Notes: generated by a model from the letters alone, not told the origin. A stretch of DNA of 64,000 nt from Schaalia suimastitidis DSM 15538 (GCF_000429105.1 NZ_AUBF01000008.1:1-64000), one strand, 5' to 3'. Counted from the stretch's first letter, positions 34,701-42,783 are shown. Numbers and translations are program-made.

Positions 34701-34802
34701 AATGATCGCGAGTACAGAAATGACCAGGCTCACGACCAGAATGACAGCCGCCGGTATGCGGCTCCTGATCGCGTATTTCCCGACACTATTTCGAGACGAC
34801 AT
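28773..34802 (-). CDS. Giant membrane-anchored Ig/cadherin-like and fibronectin type III protein
   Basis: The 2009-residue protein has one N-terminal membrane helix (about 14-36) and an extracellular body. Residues about 45-380 have repeated short beta motifs (GQRLGVLDTAEGNLW, DGTVFAASARNQLL) like a beta-propeller. Then come about eleven Ig/cadherin-like repeats of 90-100 residues with the signature A-x-D-D...V-L-x-N-D-x-D-P-x-G-D. Four or five fibronectin type III domains follow (TGYTLTATSSG, TKYVLFINGGSG). Four cysteines cluster in the last 65 residues. There is no sorting motif, so it is held by its N-terminal helix. It is the first gene of the cluster with MoxR, DUF58, transglutaminase-like protein and kinase, matching the FN3 protein of the bifidobacterial PFNA set. 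Start supported by gaggtg. Confidence 0.92.
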   Translation of the reverse strand: MSSRNSVGKYAIRSRIPAAVILVVSLVISVLAIIHQGVTTTEVDVDDGGIWVTNGSKRLVGHLNYDSRTLDAALRTQTTDFDIGQTADVVTLTDRTTHTLAPIDVAQVTVEAATSLPQGAVVHQGGQRLGVLDTAEGNLWTTQADMPSAISFTDEAAVATGLDSGVVVTAVDGTVFAASARNQLLTSVTIEGTLERVTETSLDNVDSAATLDVTAVGNQPVIYNHTAHSLRLPDGRAVSLTEYDIPKNLVLQEAGPKADTVALASDSALILVPLDGSTPQIIEANTTSTPGIAAPPVRHKSCTYAAWGQSGSYLRACDNTADSDSLQVDSLQNASEPRFRTNRTRIVLNDVRGGAVWLPEEKMVLMNDWDQIESELDKDEQLEDSPDLTEEIADPQRREQNTPPEAQDDTFGVRPGRTTTLPVLSNDSDADGDVLTARNISDPHFAQVVRTRGGRALQITGVPDHATGSTTFTYEASDGQAVDTATVTVNIHPWSVNSAPEQLRDASIKIGAQAQIEYNVITDWLDPDGDPIFLANAQASDGLDVQFREEGTLVIRDLGATPGPHAIALEVSDGRQTGYGTLTVNVQPAGNIAPIANADFVVARAGETLLIEPLANDTDPNGDPIALVAVSPAPPGSTLTPDLDLDTVTFGAQAPGSYQFTYTVTDGPATAVGMIRVDVVNADDQATPVAEDDLVVLPAGGSALSAPLNNDSDPAGGVLVVQRIVVPQDLGLEVSLVDRHLLRITAPSGLENAVSFQYWVSNGTHTASALVTVVPTSALDTTKPPELQPDHARVRVGDVASVNVLSNDRSPAGLALTIDPVLQYTPDPEVGTPFVTGNLVRLEAGTKAGTLHVSYVVRDSAGNMATALVTFQVVPLQETNAAPRPQALTAWAVAGESTKIPVPLNNIDPDGDSVSLVGIEQSPTKGTVTLGVDWLEYTPATDVTGTDVFTYIVEDRLGKQAVARVRVGIAAPGEYNASPIAVPDTVLARPERRLTVPVLANDIDTDGDPISLLPEVETNTPEIDARVNHASITMTTPAQAGTYLVSYTVSDGRGGLGTGTLTVNVAPDAELQPPVARDDIVSLADLPPEGGDVTVSVLANDTDPDGDAGALVVSTHTDDVNVVDNKLVIVPQAQRRLVVYTVTDPDGLSASALVSVAGIDRTNPTIDASKVPLKMRSGESMTIDIGEYVVVRQGRSPRILDATTVRRSVGIEPDISVSGDRSITFTATPEWSGKTSVSFAVSDGPRDDDSALSAVLTMPIEVTATENQPPSLRPTPISVAPGEEPATFDLSLMVTDPDGADPRDFTYALAGSPQGIDVTLNEHTLEVSAGVDHPKGPAGNVVISVDDGSGAVETQIPITVIASTRPLIQTSDAIVEAAQAGGTQRIDLTHYTMNPFPDVPVRIMDASVQLGEGTVDPQGSTLNITPSAAFRGEMTVVYRLMDATGDPARIVQGKVRLAVKDRPDAPTITDVTPTGPGTAVVTFRQGADNGSTITGYTLTATSSGATFECVTTTCTATGLENGNRHSFTVVAHNRMGTSDPSPASAPVLVDVQPGEPTGVVAIPGDTQMTVTWQAAETKGSAITKYVLFINGGSGGSRTVEVDGRTTTHVVSGLENGVPYEVSIQAHNRSEQPSAVSQPARTVPYGVPAGVSWIGVSATQGNGAQSTVTLNWDYLSSNGPALTTVHVTVAGQTRTYSSDVSTLPTSDSFTIDAGESVDATFVVTNGGGATSIPQTFQFQALGTPAALTGTPRLTPTGTHGQLRVAGVSLRPGNGYSASQLALQYSLDQATWLPLQSSTIQVNSDQLTTVYFRQASTAAGSNTASPAISATAQPTGPMGAVNVTLVPGERKVSASWTADPGADFAGIERIQVYVNGALFHTAQGPISATGSIDIPAQPGTPLTVKVTGTNRSGNTATSPEKSAYPYGTVTASARACTAQEQENPAMTCALLEVSSRDWHAVTELRCTVTAGPANGQTFIVAANKEKALPTPLIRLPYGDTALTTSLSCRPR

Positions 34803-35041
34803 TCACACCTCTGAGGCTGAGGGGACTACAGCAGTGTCAGTTTCTCACATGTCGACTAGGGCATGCTCAGGCTGTTACCTGACAGACAGTTTTGACATCC
34901 ACCGCATGCAACCTGCAAACGACCTAGTCCATTTCGACGCGATATTCGACCTGATCACGGTCATATCCAGCCACACACCGCGGTAGGCGGGGTGCCTCTT
35001 GATGTCTTCATCACTGCCACAAGTGGAACAGCGTAACTCTT

Positions 35042-35611
35042 CTAGCGGGGCGCTCCTAATATCTGTATCCACATACGACCTAACGGGCGCTCCACAATCA
35101 GTTCGGCATTGCCAAAACCGGTACTCCATGGGCGACTAATCGTAGAAAGATCAATATCAGGTGTCTGGGTATCTTCTTGGGTCACAGTGGCGTAAGAATC
35201 TATCGCTGCTCCTAAACCCGTGTGTTTTTCGATGTAGGTAACGATTGCCTCAGGCTCTGCCTTCAACGAAATTACGTACCCCCATCCTCCCGGATACGAT
35301 TCGGCAAATTTGAGCGCAGGACGTACTTCAATGTCGTAGGCGCCCTCAGGTAAGTCGGCACCTGGCGATAGGGCCAAAATACTATCCAAATATGCTACTG
35401 ACGCCGGGTAGGGAAAATTCTCCAACAATTCTTCCTCCACAATTCCACTCTCCTTCGAGTCATCATTGGTCACTGGCGATGAAGCGTCGTCGGCCCCAGC
35501 GTTACCTGCAACAGGATGAGTGGTGTCGTTACCACGATCTGTTGAAACGAGGCCACAGGCCGCCACCAATGCTGAAGCCATCAACACAGTAATCAACACG
35601 CGTAACTTCAC
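35042..35611 (-). CDS. Lipoprotein, candidate immunity protein of effector module 2
   Basis: The 189-residue protein has a signal peptide and lipobox VAAC (Cys19), then an acidic Ser/Asp linker and a domain of about 120 residues that I do not recognise. Its start overlaps the stop of the upstream effector-like gene by four bases. This repeats the layout of the lipase-lipoprotein pair at 20,465, although the two lipoproteins do not look alike in sequence. A membrane-anchored immunity role against an extracytoplasmic toxin is inferred from position. The 239-bp gap between it and the giant surface protein gene contains no convincing gene. Confidence 0.75.
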   Translation of the reverse strand: MKLRVLITVLMASALVAACGLVSTDRGNDTTHPVAGNAGADDASSPVTNDDSKESGIVEEELLENFPYPASVAYLDSILALSPGADLPEGAYDIEVRPALKFAESYPGGWGYVISLKAEPEAIVTYIEKHTGLGAAIDSYATVTQEDTQTPDIDLSTISRPWSTGFGNAELIVERPLGRMWIQILGAPR

Positions 35612-37068
35612 GGCCCACTCCTTACGGTTGACACGCCTGACAGATCATATTCTTGCGCAATACCCGCTCTGTGCAATTCTTGCAGCTGCGCATCGCTCAC
35701 TGCCACAGGTCCGATAGTCACACCTTTGTTTCCATCCCAGTTATAGCGGTCAGCCATGTGCACCTGGTAGTCGTAGCGTGAAGACCACTCGCCGTTAGGC
35801 GATGAGGGAGGATAAACAGTTACCGTACCTGCGACTGCGTATTGAAAACCACCGGTCGCGTAGTACCAGTTCTCACTTTCCGACTTCTGCGCATAGTGGC
35901 TTTGCCAGTCGGTGGTAAACGGATACGTCACAGGGCCACTAGCTCCTGCATTTTGAGCTGCTTTGACAGCATCAGCAGCAACAGCATTCAGACGCACATC
36001 CACTTTACCCTGCAATGACGGTACTTCAGTTAGAAGCCGATCGACATTAGCATCCAACGGTTTGCCACTATTTCCAAGAAAATGCGTCAGATTCTTTGAC
36101 GCATCAGGCCACACTGCCTTTAAACCGTTTGCTGCCTGCGATGCTACCTCATGCACCAGTAGGTCATCTATCGTAGGAGAGTACTGCCCATGAGGCCCTG
36201 AACCGTCTTCAGGTGTATCACCACCGTACTTCCAGGGCGTTATCTTTGGAATGGGCGCATCTTCACCAGCAACTGGTTCACCCAATCCAAAAGGCGCTCC
36301 AGTACTATCTGTTTCCCCTTCGCCTTGCGGCTCACCAGCGCCCTTTCGACCGTCACGAGCACCGCCAAGTGAATCTCGCCTCCATGCGTCAGCAAGCAAA
36401 GCGCGTCCCGCAATGCGTGTACCGCCCAAACCAGCAATAGCAGCTCCATACATGCTGATTACGTACGCACTGGAAGAGAAGGCCGCAGCGGCATTCTCAA
36501 TGAGGGTATGGATGTGAGTCGTCTTCGCACTTACCCAACTGGTGACCTGAGCTAGCTCTCCAACAGTTGGGACCGTGTTTCCCGACGATATCAGTGGCGT
36601 GAAATGAACCAGCGCGTCGTCAACGGCGGCTTTGGCATTACTGTGCAACCCCTGCGCAATATTTGCCTGCTTTTCAAGAATCACGGACACGCCATACGCT
36701 GCCTGCGCGTGCGCGGTGAGGAGCGAGGAGAGTTCCTTGGTTCTACTCCGAAATGCGGTTAGAGTCATAGCTTGCTCACCATCAAGCACACCTACACAGG
36801 TACGAATGTCAGCAGCGTTCTCTTCAAGTTCTTGAGCAAATCGCCGCCAAGCAAAAATCGTCGCATCGACTGAAGCCCGATCGAAATCCAACCGTTCGAC
36901 CAATTCCAACAACGGTGAAAGCATCGTTGATAACCACACCGGCACCCCATAAGTACTGGTATTGACATATCCCGAATGTTTCAAATCTTCGTTCTCAGCC
37001 CAATGAGAAACACGTGCGTTCTCTGCAAAATCAGTAAGTGCTTGCGTCGCGCGCTCAACATCATTCAT
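35608..37068 (-). CDS. Predicted T7SS effector with unrecognised C-terminal toxin-like domain
   Basis: The 486-residue protein lacks a signal peptide. Residues 1-215 are helical (long Ala/Glu/Leu stretches, SHWAENEDL near the start, FSSSAYVISMYGAAIAG at the end) and look like an export domain of the LXG/WXG kind. A Gly/Pro/Glu-rich hinge (220-290) leads to a C-terminal region with WYYATGGFQYAVAGTVTVY, then DRYNWDGNK and LHRAGIAQEYDLSG. The last 110 residues look like a compact beta-rich catalytic domain. I do not recognise it with certainty; a distant likeness to colicin M-type lipid II hydrolases (GTVTV strand, DRY-x-W-D, HR) is only a hypothesis. The ATG at 37068 shares a base with the upstream stop. 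Confidence 0.7.
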   Translation of the reverse strand: MNDVERATQALTDFAENARVSHWAENEDLKHSGYVNTSTYGVPVWLSTMLSPLLELVERLDFDRASVDATIFAWRRFAQELEENAADIRTCVGVLDGEQAMTLTAFRSRTKELSSLLTAHAQAAYGVSVILEKQANIAQGLHSNAKAAVDDALVHFTPLISSGNTVPTVGELAQVTSWVSAKTTHIHTLIENAAAAFSSSAYVISMYGAAIAGLGGTRIAGRALLADAWRRDSLGGARDGRKGAGEPQGEGETDSTGAPFGLGEPVAGEDAPIPKITPWKYGGDTPEDGSGPHGQYSPTIDDLLVHEVASQAANGLKAVWPDASKNLTHFLGNSGKPLDANVDRLLTEVPSLQGKVDVRLNAVAADAVKAAQNAGASGPVTYPFTTDWQSHYAQKSESENWYYATGGFQYAVAGTVTVYPPSSPNGEWSSRYDYQVHMADRYNWDGNKGVTIGPVAVSDAQLQELHRAGIAQEYDLSGVSTVRSGP

Positions 37069-37391
37069 TATTGACAACTCTCAATATTGGCGATCATTGT
37101 TTCAGCCCGACGAGAAATCTGAGCTTCAGTTCGCAGAAAATCGTGCGCCGTTTCCTCCAAAGCCTCCGCAACCCGCTCGATACGGCATGCAACGGTTTTG
37201 TTTCCTGCACAAACATCCCTGACTAAGTCGTCATAAACTGACGCAACAATTGGGGATAGAACCTGTCCGAAAGCATCAGGTTGAACTCTACAGCGTTGAA
37301 ACGAATCGAACGCTCCGCACCGTCTGGCGATCACATCGAGATTTTCGGAAACACTGAACCATCCTTCTGGTGCACAATCGATATTGTCCAT
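37068..37391 (-). CDS. Small helical partner protein of effector module 2
   Basis: The 107-residue helical protein has six cysteines. Its central part (SPIVASVYDDLVRDVCAG) and C-terminal helix suggest a hairpin, and DFLRTE near the end resembles a Phe variant of the T7SS export signal. The ATG has aaggga about eight bases upstream. Its stop overlaps the effector start by one base. By analogy with the small gene before the lipase, it may be a co-secreted partner or targeting factor. No family is recognised with certainty. The upstream gap of about 140 bp should hold the promoter of this three-gene unit. Confidence 0.7.
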   Translation of the reverse strand: MDNIDCAPEGWFSVSENLDVIARRCGAFDSFQRCRVQPDAFGQVLSPIVASVYDDLVRDVCAGNKTVACRIERVAEALEETAHDFLRTEAQISRRAETMIANIESCQ

Positions 37392-37533
37392 TCAGGATTC
37401 CCTTCGGTTCGCACGGCGCGTCTATTCACACAATATACGTGTCATCTTCTTGGCACACAACGACACGACATAGGGCTCTGTCGCCTAGTGTGCTGGTACC
37501 TGATGTGAGCGCACGCGGTCGGGTTCTGGAACG

Positions 37534-38400
37534 GTGTTAATTACTCCAAGGGCCTGCTTAAAAGAGTGGCTCGAGGATGTCGTCATGATAGCTCGCACTA
37601 GTGGCGAGCCGATTCGTCAGATCGCCCAGTATTTCCAGATCACCGCATCGTACGTGCGCCGCTCGGATTATGTAGCTGAGCAGGCTGAGCACCTAAGTGC
37701 CGTTGCCGCATCCCAAATCTGCTGGGTTGCGTGCCCTCAAACGCTTCAACCACGTCCTCGAACATAAAATGAGATCTAAATAAAGAGCCACAGCGCATGC
37801 TGACTGCAGAACTCCCCAATATGAAATATCCGCTTGTTTGCAAGCAGGCATGCAGCGCATCGGGGTCACGCTCATGTCGGGTATTGGGATTGCAACACCA
37901 GCACTACTGTCGGTGAATCAAGTTCCCCATCAGCACCAGCGAGCCCACACTGGCTACTGGACGAACGCCCAGATTGACGCTCGCCGTAATGATCCAAAAT
38001 GCTGAATATCGCATCCTCGCCGCCGATCAAGCCTTGTCGGATAGGCCAAGCGGACGATCGCCTCCGCTAACGGCTGGTGGAGAGAATTAGACAAGAAACG
38101 CGACACAAACACTCAACCAGGGCCCGCAATTCACAATATCTGTGTGTCATCAAGGACGTGTTGCTCAGCCGAATCGTCGGCTACTCACACTCTCAATAAC
38201 GCAAATCCCGGCTTGCCGTTGTCGCGTTAGACAACAGCATCGTCCTGCACAGCGATGTTGTCGGCTGCATTTTCTAAACAGAGCTGGGCAGAAAGCTCCG
38301 ATAGAGCATACGCGCAGCATTGATCTTTACCTAGTGCAGGGGCGTCGATCGCCAACATGCAGCTACACTGCCGCAGGAAAACAAAGGGCCTACGCCTCGA
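37534..38400 (+). pseudogene. Decayed IS3-family transposase (OrfA plus OrfB remnants)
   Basis: No intact frame covers this stretch, but fragments in changing frames match the order of an IS3-type transposase. The OrfA helix-turn-helix DVVMIARTSGEPIRQIAQYF lies near 37,575-37,640. The leucine-zipper piece LRALKRFNHVLEHKMR lies near 37,725-37,775. OrfB pieces follow: CRVLG near 37,880, EYRILAADQAL near 38,005, then YLCVIKDVLLSRIVGYS and LAVVALDNSIVLHSDVVGC from 38,137 to 38,265. Stops at several points confirm decay. The very end (PQENK near 38,378) abuts the hspR 3' end. Terminal inverted repeats were not found. It is an old insertion between the effector module and the heat-shock operon. Confidence 0.8.
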
Positions 38401-38944
38401 TAATACGAACGCTGCCTTCAAGGACACGCACACCTGCAGGGCCTGCCTCAATGACAGCACGCACGCGGTGCGGCGCATACACGGGTGAGGTGGTTGCGAT
38501 GCCACGCCACAGAGCAACTTCTCCTCGGGCCACGTCAGCATCGCGAAGGCCGAGGCGCTGGCCACGTCGCACCGGATGGACTTCACCTGTGGGGGAGGCA
38601 GTGAAAACACGGTTTTGACGTTCGTCGAGTTCATCGAGTTGGCGGCGCATAAGTGCGCATTCCGCTTCGAGGTGCTCGACTTGTCGCTCAAGGTCAAGGA
38701 TGCGTTTAATACCTTCGAGATTGATGCCTTCGTCCTGACTTAAACGCTGAATTTGTCGGAGGCGCTGAATATCTCGCCCGCTATAGCGTCGTCCGCGCCC
38801 TTTGGTGCGTTGAGGAATTACCAGGCCAAGACGGTCGTATTGGCGTAACGTCTGAGGGTGCATACCTGCGAGTTCAGCAGCGACGGAGATGACGAAGGTC
38901 AGTCCTGCGTCATCTGCGCCGCCACGTCGATGGTTGCGCACCAT
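38390..38944 (-). CDS. hspR: Heat-shock repressor HspR (MerR family)
   Basis: The 184-residue MerR-type regulator has the HspR signature near the N-terminus (AAELAGMHPQTLRQYDRLGL), then GRRYSGRDIQRLRQIQRL and a coiled-coil helix. HspR represses the dnaK operon by binding HAIR inverted repeats, with DnaK as co-repressor. Two such repeats lie upstream of dnaK. The gene follows the dnaJ stop by one base, and ggag inside the dnaJ end serves as ribosome site. The C-terminal 60 residues beyond the coiled coil are not conserved in every HspR. Its 3' end touches the decayed transposase. Confidence 0.95.
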   Translation of the reverse strand: MVRNHRRGGADDAGLTFVISVAAELAGMHPQTLRQYDRLGLVIPQRTKGRGRRYSGRDIQRLRQIQRLSQDEGINLEGIKRILDLERQVEHLEAECALMRRQLDELDERQNRVFTASPTGEVHPVRRGQRLGLRDADVARGEVALWRGIATTSPVYAPHRVRAVIEAGPAGVRVLEGSVRIIEA

Positions 38945-38945
38945 A

Positions 38946-40001
38946 CTAGTTCTCCGCCTGCGTCATGAGATCATCGCGGATACCAACCTGGCCCAGGGCT
39001 GCATCAAGGGTTTTCACTGCCGCAACCTGTTCGGCCGTCAACGAGTGCGGGACCTCAATGCGAAGTTCAGCAATCAGGTCGCCCGTTCCCTTGGAGGTGT
39101 GCACGCCCGCACCGGGTACGCGCACCTCAGTGCCCGAGGAGGACCCTTGTGGGATCGTCACCATTTGGGTGGTGCCATCGAGAAGTGGCACAGTTACCTG
39201 CGCACCCAGAGCCGCCTCGGCAAATGTCACCGGCAGAGTAAAACGCAGGTGGTTTCCGTCGCGCCGGTAGAGCTTGTGTGGGCGCACCCGGACGGTGAGG
39301 AGAATATCGCCCGGCCCTCCCCCGTTACGGCCCGGTTTGCCTTTGCCTGGTAGTTTCACGGTTTGACCGTCTTTGACCCCGGCAGGGATGCGCGCCGAGA
39401 TCTGTTTACCGTCCACGGTCATACGCACGGTGGCGCCCGACAGCGCCTTCCTGAAACTCAGCGTGGTGCTGGCTTTCTGGTCGGCGCCTCGTTCTGGGGT
39501 GGCACTATGCGCGCCGTAATGGGGCTGTCCACCGTAGGTGCCTGCGCGGTAGCTCTGCCCGAAGGGGTTTGACGAGGCGCCGGCGAAGTCCTGCGCACCA
39601 CCGAACATTGAGAAAATATCATGAAGGCCGGGGCCGCCTGCGCCGCTTGCGTTGCCTGACGTCGAGAAGCGCACATTGGCGCGTCCTTGGCCAAACATTG
39701 AGCTGAAGATATCTTCGAAACCGCCGCTTGCCCCACCTGGGCCTGCTGCAAATCGCGCTCCACCACCTGCCATTGCACGGATGGCATCGTATTGTTTGCG
39801 CTGCTCTTTGTCCGAAAGGACCGCGTAGGCTTCACCGATTTCTTTGAATCGTTCTTCTGCTTGCGTATCACCCGGGTTTTTGTCGGGGTGCCAGGTGCGC
39901 GCAAGTTTGCGGTAAGCCTTGCGGATTTGTGCGCTGTCGGCGTCTTTACTCACGCCAAGGATCGCGTAGAAATCCTTTTCAAACCAGTCTTGTCCGCTCA
40001 T
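38946..40001 (-). CDS. dnaJ: DnaJ/CbpA-type co-chaperone without zinc finger
   Basis: The 351-residue protein has an N-terminal J domain (HPDKNPGD) followed by a Gly/Phe-rich region with many Phe-Gly and Ser. It then has two C-terminal beta domains ([38 protein letters not shown]). The four Cys-x-x-Cys-x-Gly-x-Gly zinc motifs of classical DnaJ are absent; the protein contains no cysteine, so it is a class B J protein. In this position it is the partner of the DnaK and GrpE encoded just upstream. It stimulates DnaK ATPase and delivers unfolded clients. Confidence 0.93.
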   Translation of the reverse strand: MSGQDWFEKDFYAILGVSKDADSAQIRKAYRKLARTWHPDKNPGDTQAEERFKEIGEAYAVLSDKEQRKQYDAIRAMAGGGARFAAGPGGASGGFEDIFSSMFGQGRANVRFSTSGNASGAGGPGLHDIFSMFGGAQDFAGASSNPFGQSYRAGTYGGQPHYGAHSATPERGADQKASTTLSFRKALSGATVRMTVDGKQISARIPAGVKDGQTVKLPGKGKPGRNGGGPGDILLTVRVRPHKLYRRDGNHLRFTLPVTFAEAALGAQVTVPLLDGTTQMVTIPQGSSSGTEVRVPGAGVHTSKGTGDLIAELRIEVPHSLTAEQVAAVKTLDAALGQVGIRDDLMTQAEN

Positions 40002-40038
40002 TGCGCGTCACCTCCTTTTGCGTGTTGCTTTTCGTTGT

Positions 40039-40824
40039 TCACTCCGGGTTGTCGACGAGTACTTTTACGGCCCGCAAAACCTTGTCCGACCGACGGTATC
40101 CCGGCTGTAAGACCTGGGCAATGACCGGGCGGTCAACCTCAGGGTTGACGTTGGCCATGAGCGCTTCGTGGCACTGTGGGTCGAAGTCGTCACCCGCGGA
40201 CCCAAAGCGTGTCAATTCAAAACGCACATTGAGTGTGTCTTCAAGTTTGGTCGCGATTGCAGCGAAGGGACCTTCTTCAAGGTCGCCAGCCTCTCGCGCT
40301 GCATGTATGTCGTCTAAGACCGGCAGAAGGGCTTCAAGGACATCCGTTTTACCGCTGTCACGCGTTGCCCCTGCTGCCTCCTTGGAACGTCGAACGTATC
40401 CGGCGTACTCCTGTTCGAGGTTATACAGGGACGCACGTGTACGTGCCACCTGGTCTTCGAGTTCGGCGATTTTTTCCAAGGCTGCAGCTAGGTCTGAATC
40501 ACCTAACTGGTCCTCGAAGGCACTCATGTCGATGTCACCGTCGCTTGGCTCGGCCTGTGTTGCTTCGTCTGACACGGCGTGGGCTGACTCCTCTGGCGCG
40601 GCCTGTGCGTAATCGCCTCGCGCGTCGTGGGTAGCCTCGTCAACGTCTTCACATGCGGTGGAGTGCGTATTGGACGAGGCAGATTCCCTGCTATTGGGGT
40701 TTACTTGTGTTTCGTCAAATGCACCGTGAGCGCCAGCATCGGGCGCGGCGGCGCCGCCCGTGGAGGCGGCGCCGTTTAGGTCCTGCGGCTGGTCTGTTGA
40801 CGAGTCGGCGTGGTCGAGACTCAC
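40039..40824 (-). CDS. grpE: Nucleotide exchange factor GrpE
   Basis: The 261-residue GrpE has an unusually long acidic, low-complexity N-terminal region (about residues 1-105, rich in Ala, Asp, Glu, Thr). A coiled coil and the family core follow ([55 protein letters not shown]-like end). It exchanges ADP for ATP on DnaK. The start overlaps the dnaK stop by four bases. It lies between dnaK and dnaJ in the heat-shock operon. Confidence 0.96.
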   Translation of the reverse strand: MSLDHADSSTDQPQDLNGAASTGGAAAPDAGAHGAFDETQVNPNSRESASSNTHSTACEDVDEATHDARGDYAQAAPEESAHAVSDEATQAEPSDGDIDMSAFEDQLGDSDLAAALEKIAELEDQVARTRASLYNLEQEYAGYVRRSKEAAGATRDSGKTDVLEALLPVLDDIHAAREAGDLEEGPFAAIATKLEDTLNVRFELTRFGSAGDDFDPQCHEALMANVNPEVDRPVIAQVLQPGYRRSDKVLRAVKVLVDNPE

Positions 40825-42656
40825 TTCTTTTCGTCCTCGTCCACAACCTCGGCGTCAATGACTTCATCTTCGGCTGCAGGTGTCTGAGTGTTTTCTTCAG
40901 CCTGCTGGGCCTGGTAGACCTCTTGTCCGACCTTCATGCTGGACTCATTGAGTTTGGCCACAGCTGCTTTCACTGCCTCAATGTCGTCACCTTTAAGGGC
41001 TTCCTTGACAGCGTCGACGTCGGCCTGGACGGTAGCGCGGGTATCTTCGCTCACCTTGTCGGCATTATCTTTGAGGAGCTTCTCGATGGAGTACGCTGCT
41101 TGTTCGGCGCCGTTGCGCGTTTCTGCGTCTTCACGGCGTTTCTTGTCTTCGGCTGCGTGCTCTTCAGCTTCGCGAACCATGCGTTCGATATCTTCCTTGG
41201 GCAGAGCCGAACCACCAGTGATGGTGACAGATTGTTCCTTACCTGTACCGCGGTCTTTTGCGGAGACATGAACGATGCCGTTGGCGTCAATATCGAAGGT
41301 GACTTCAATCTGCGGCATACCACGCGGAGCTGGCGCAATGCCGGACAGTTCGAAGGTACCCAGCGGCTTGTTGTCGCGGGTGAATTCACGTTCACCTTGG
41401 AAGACTTGGATCAGTACTGACGGCTGTCCGTCTTCCGCGGTGGAGAAGACTTCCGAGGCTTTGGTCGGGATCGCGGTGTTGCGGTCGATGAGCTTGGTCA
41501 TGATGCCGCCCTTGGTTTCAATACCCAGGGACAGTGGTGTGACGTCGATGAGGAGGACATCTGTGCGGTCGCCCTTAATGACACCAGCCTGCAGTGCAGC
41601 ACCGATTGCCACGACTTCGTCGGGGTTGACGCCCTTATTGGGTTCACGGCCACCGGTGAGTTCTTTAACGACAGCGGTCACTGCGGGCATACGGGTGGAT
41701 CCGCCAACCAGGACGACATGGTCAATGTCGGAAACCTGAATACCGGAGTCACGGATGACATCATGGAAAGGCTTTTTGGTGCGGTCGATGAGGTCGGAGG
41801 TCATTTCTTCGAATTTGGCGCGAGTCAGCGATTCATCGAGGTGAATGGGGCCATCAGCCGTCATTGACAGGTACTGCAGGGAAATATTCGTGCTTGTTGC
41901 GCTGGAAAGTTCCTTTTTGGCCTGCTCTGCGGCTTCCTTTAGGCGCTGCAAGGCGACAGGATCTTTGGACAGGTCCGCACCGGTCTTAGTCTTGACTTGC
42001 TGAATCAGCCAGTCAACAATGCGTTGATCCCAGTCGTCACCACCGAGGCGGTTGTCACCTGCGGTTGCGCGAACCTGAATGGTTGAGAAGCCGTCATCTT
42101 CCTTACCGATTTCCAGCAACGAGACATCGAAGGTGCCGCCACCGAGATCAAAAACCAGGATGAGTTCGTCTTCTTTACCTTTTTCGAGGCCGTAGGCCAG
42201 TGCCGCAGCGGTTGGCTCATTGACGATACGTTGGACATTCAGGCCCGCAATTTGACCGGCGTCCTTTGTTGCTTGACGCTGAGCGTCGTTGAAGTATGCG
42301 GGAACGGTAATGACAGCGTCGGTCACGGGTTCACCAAGGTATTCTTCAGCGTCCCGCTTGAGTTTGGTGAGGATACGGGCGGAGATTTCCTGAGGGGTGT
42401 AGTCTTTGTCGTCAATTTTGACGGTCCAGTCGGTGCCGATATGGCGTTTGACTGAAGAAATCGTGCGGTCAACGTTGGTAACAGCCTGACGCTTTGCAAT
42501 TTCGCCAACGAGTACTTCGCCTGTCTTGGAGAATGCCACGACTGAGGGGGTGGTACGCAAACCTTCTGCGTTGGCGATAATCGTGGGTTCGCCACCTTCG
42601 AGTACCGCGATTGCGGAGTTGGTGGTACCCAGGTCAATACCTACTGCACGTGCCAT
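40821..42656 (-). CDS. dnaK: Chaperone DnaK (Hsp70)
   Basis: The 611-residue Hsp70 has all nucleotide-binding motifs: [13 protein letters not shown] at the N-terminus, [42 protein letters not shown] and [11 protein letters not shown]. The interdomain linker is [16 protein letters not shown]. The substrate domain ends in an acidic EVVDEDEKK tail. It folds and rescues proteins and acts as co-repressor for HspR. It is the first gene of the dnaK-grpE-dnaJ-hspR operon, with aaagga seven bases before the ATG and two HspR boxes 66-148 bases upstream. Confidence 0.99.
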   Translation of the reverse strand: MARAVGIDLGTTNSAIAVLEGGEPTIIANAEGLRTTPSVVAFSKTGEVLVGEIAKRQAVTNVDRTISSVKRHIGTDWTVKIDDKDYTPQEISARILTKLKRDAEEYLGEPVTDAVITVPAYFNDAQRQATKDAGQIAGLNVQRIVNEPTAAALAYGLEKGKEDELILVFDLGGGTFDVSLLEIGKEDDGFSTIQVRATAGDNRLGGDDWDQRIVDWLIQQVKTKTGADLSKDPVALQRLKEAAEQAKKELSSATSTNISLQYLSMTADGPIHLDESLTRAKFEEMTSDLIDRTKKPFHDVIRDSGIQVSDIDHVVLVGGSTRMPAVTAVVKELTGGREPNKGVNPDEVVAIGAALQAGVIKGDRTDVLLIDVTPLSLGIETKGGIMTKLIDRNTAIPTKASEVFSTAEDGQPSVLIQVFQGEREFTRDNKPLGTFELSGIAPAPRGMPQIEVTFDIDANGIVHVSAKDRGTGKEQSVTITGGSALPKEDIERMVREAEEHAAEDKKRREDAETRNGAEQAAYSIEKLLKDNADKVSEDTRATVQADVDAVKEALKGDDIEAVKAAVAKLNESSMKVGQEVYQAQQAEENTQTPAAEDEVIDAEVVDEDEKK

Positions 42657-42721
42657 AAACGTTTCCTTTCTGTGCGCCGCACGAGGCGGAGCGAGAAGAA
42701 TCGGGTGAGGACCGATTCATA

Positions 42722-42742
42722 CTTGAGTCTGATGGACTCAAT
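42722..42742. promoter_or_regulatory. HspR operator (HAIR), proximal
   Basis: CTTGAGT, seven spacer bases and ACTCAAT match the HspR-associated inverted repeat consensus (CTTGAGT-N7-ACTCAAG) with one mismatch. It lies 66 bases upstream of the dnaK ATG. On the dnaK strand it reads ATTGAGT-N7-ACTCAAG, directly followed by TATGAAT, which could be the -10 box. Bound HspR would then block polymerase. The rest of the 42,657-43,016 gap shows no gene. Confidence 0.9.
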
Positions 42743-42783
42743 GTTACGCACCGTGCCACACAGGCGCAACTTCAATGCCGAAA

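Noticed and set aside
34875-35129. 84-codon leftward frame with a CSTCGSDED motif between the lipoprotein and the giant surface protein
   Set aside because: It starts inside the lipoprotein gene in another frame, has no ribosome site and no family resemblance beyond a single Cys pair.
38946-40001. Truncated or damaged DnaJ
   Set aside because: All J, G/F and C-terminal domains are intact; absence of the zinc finger is normal for class B J proteins and common in dnaK operons of actinobacteria.
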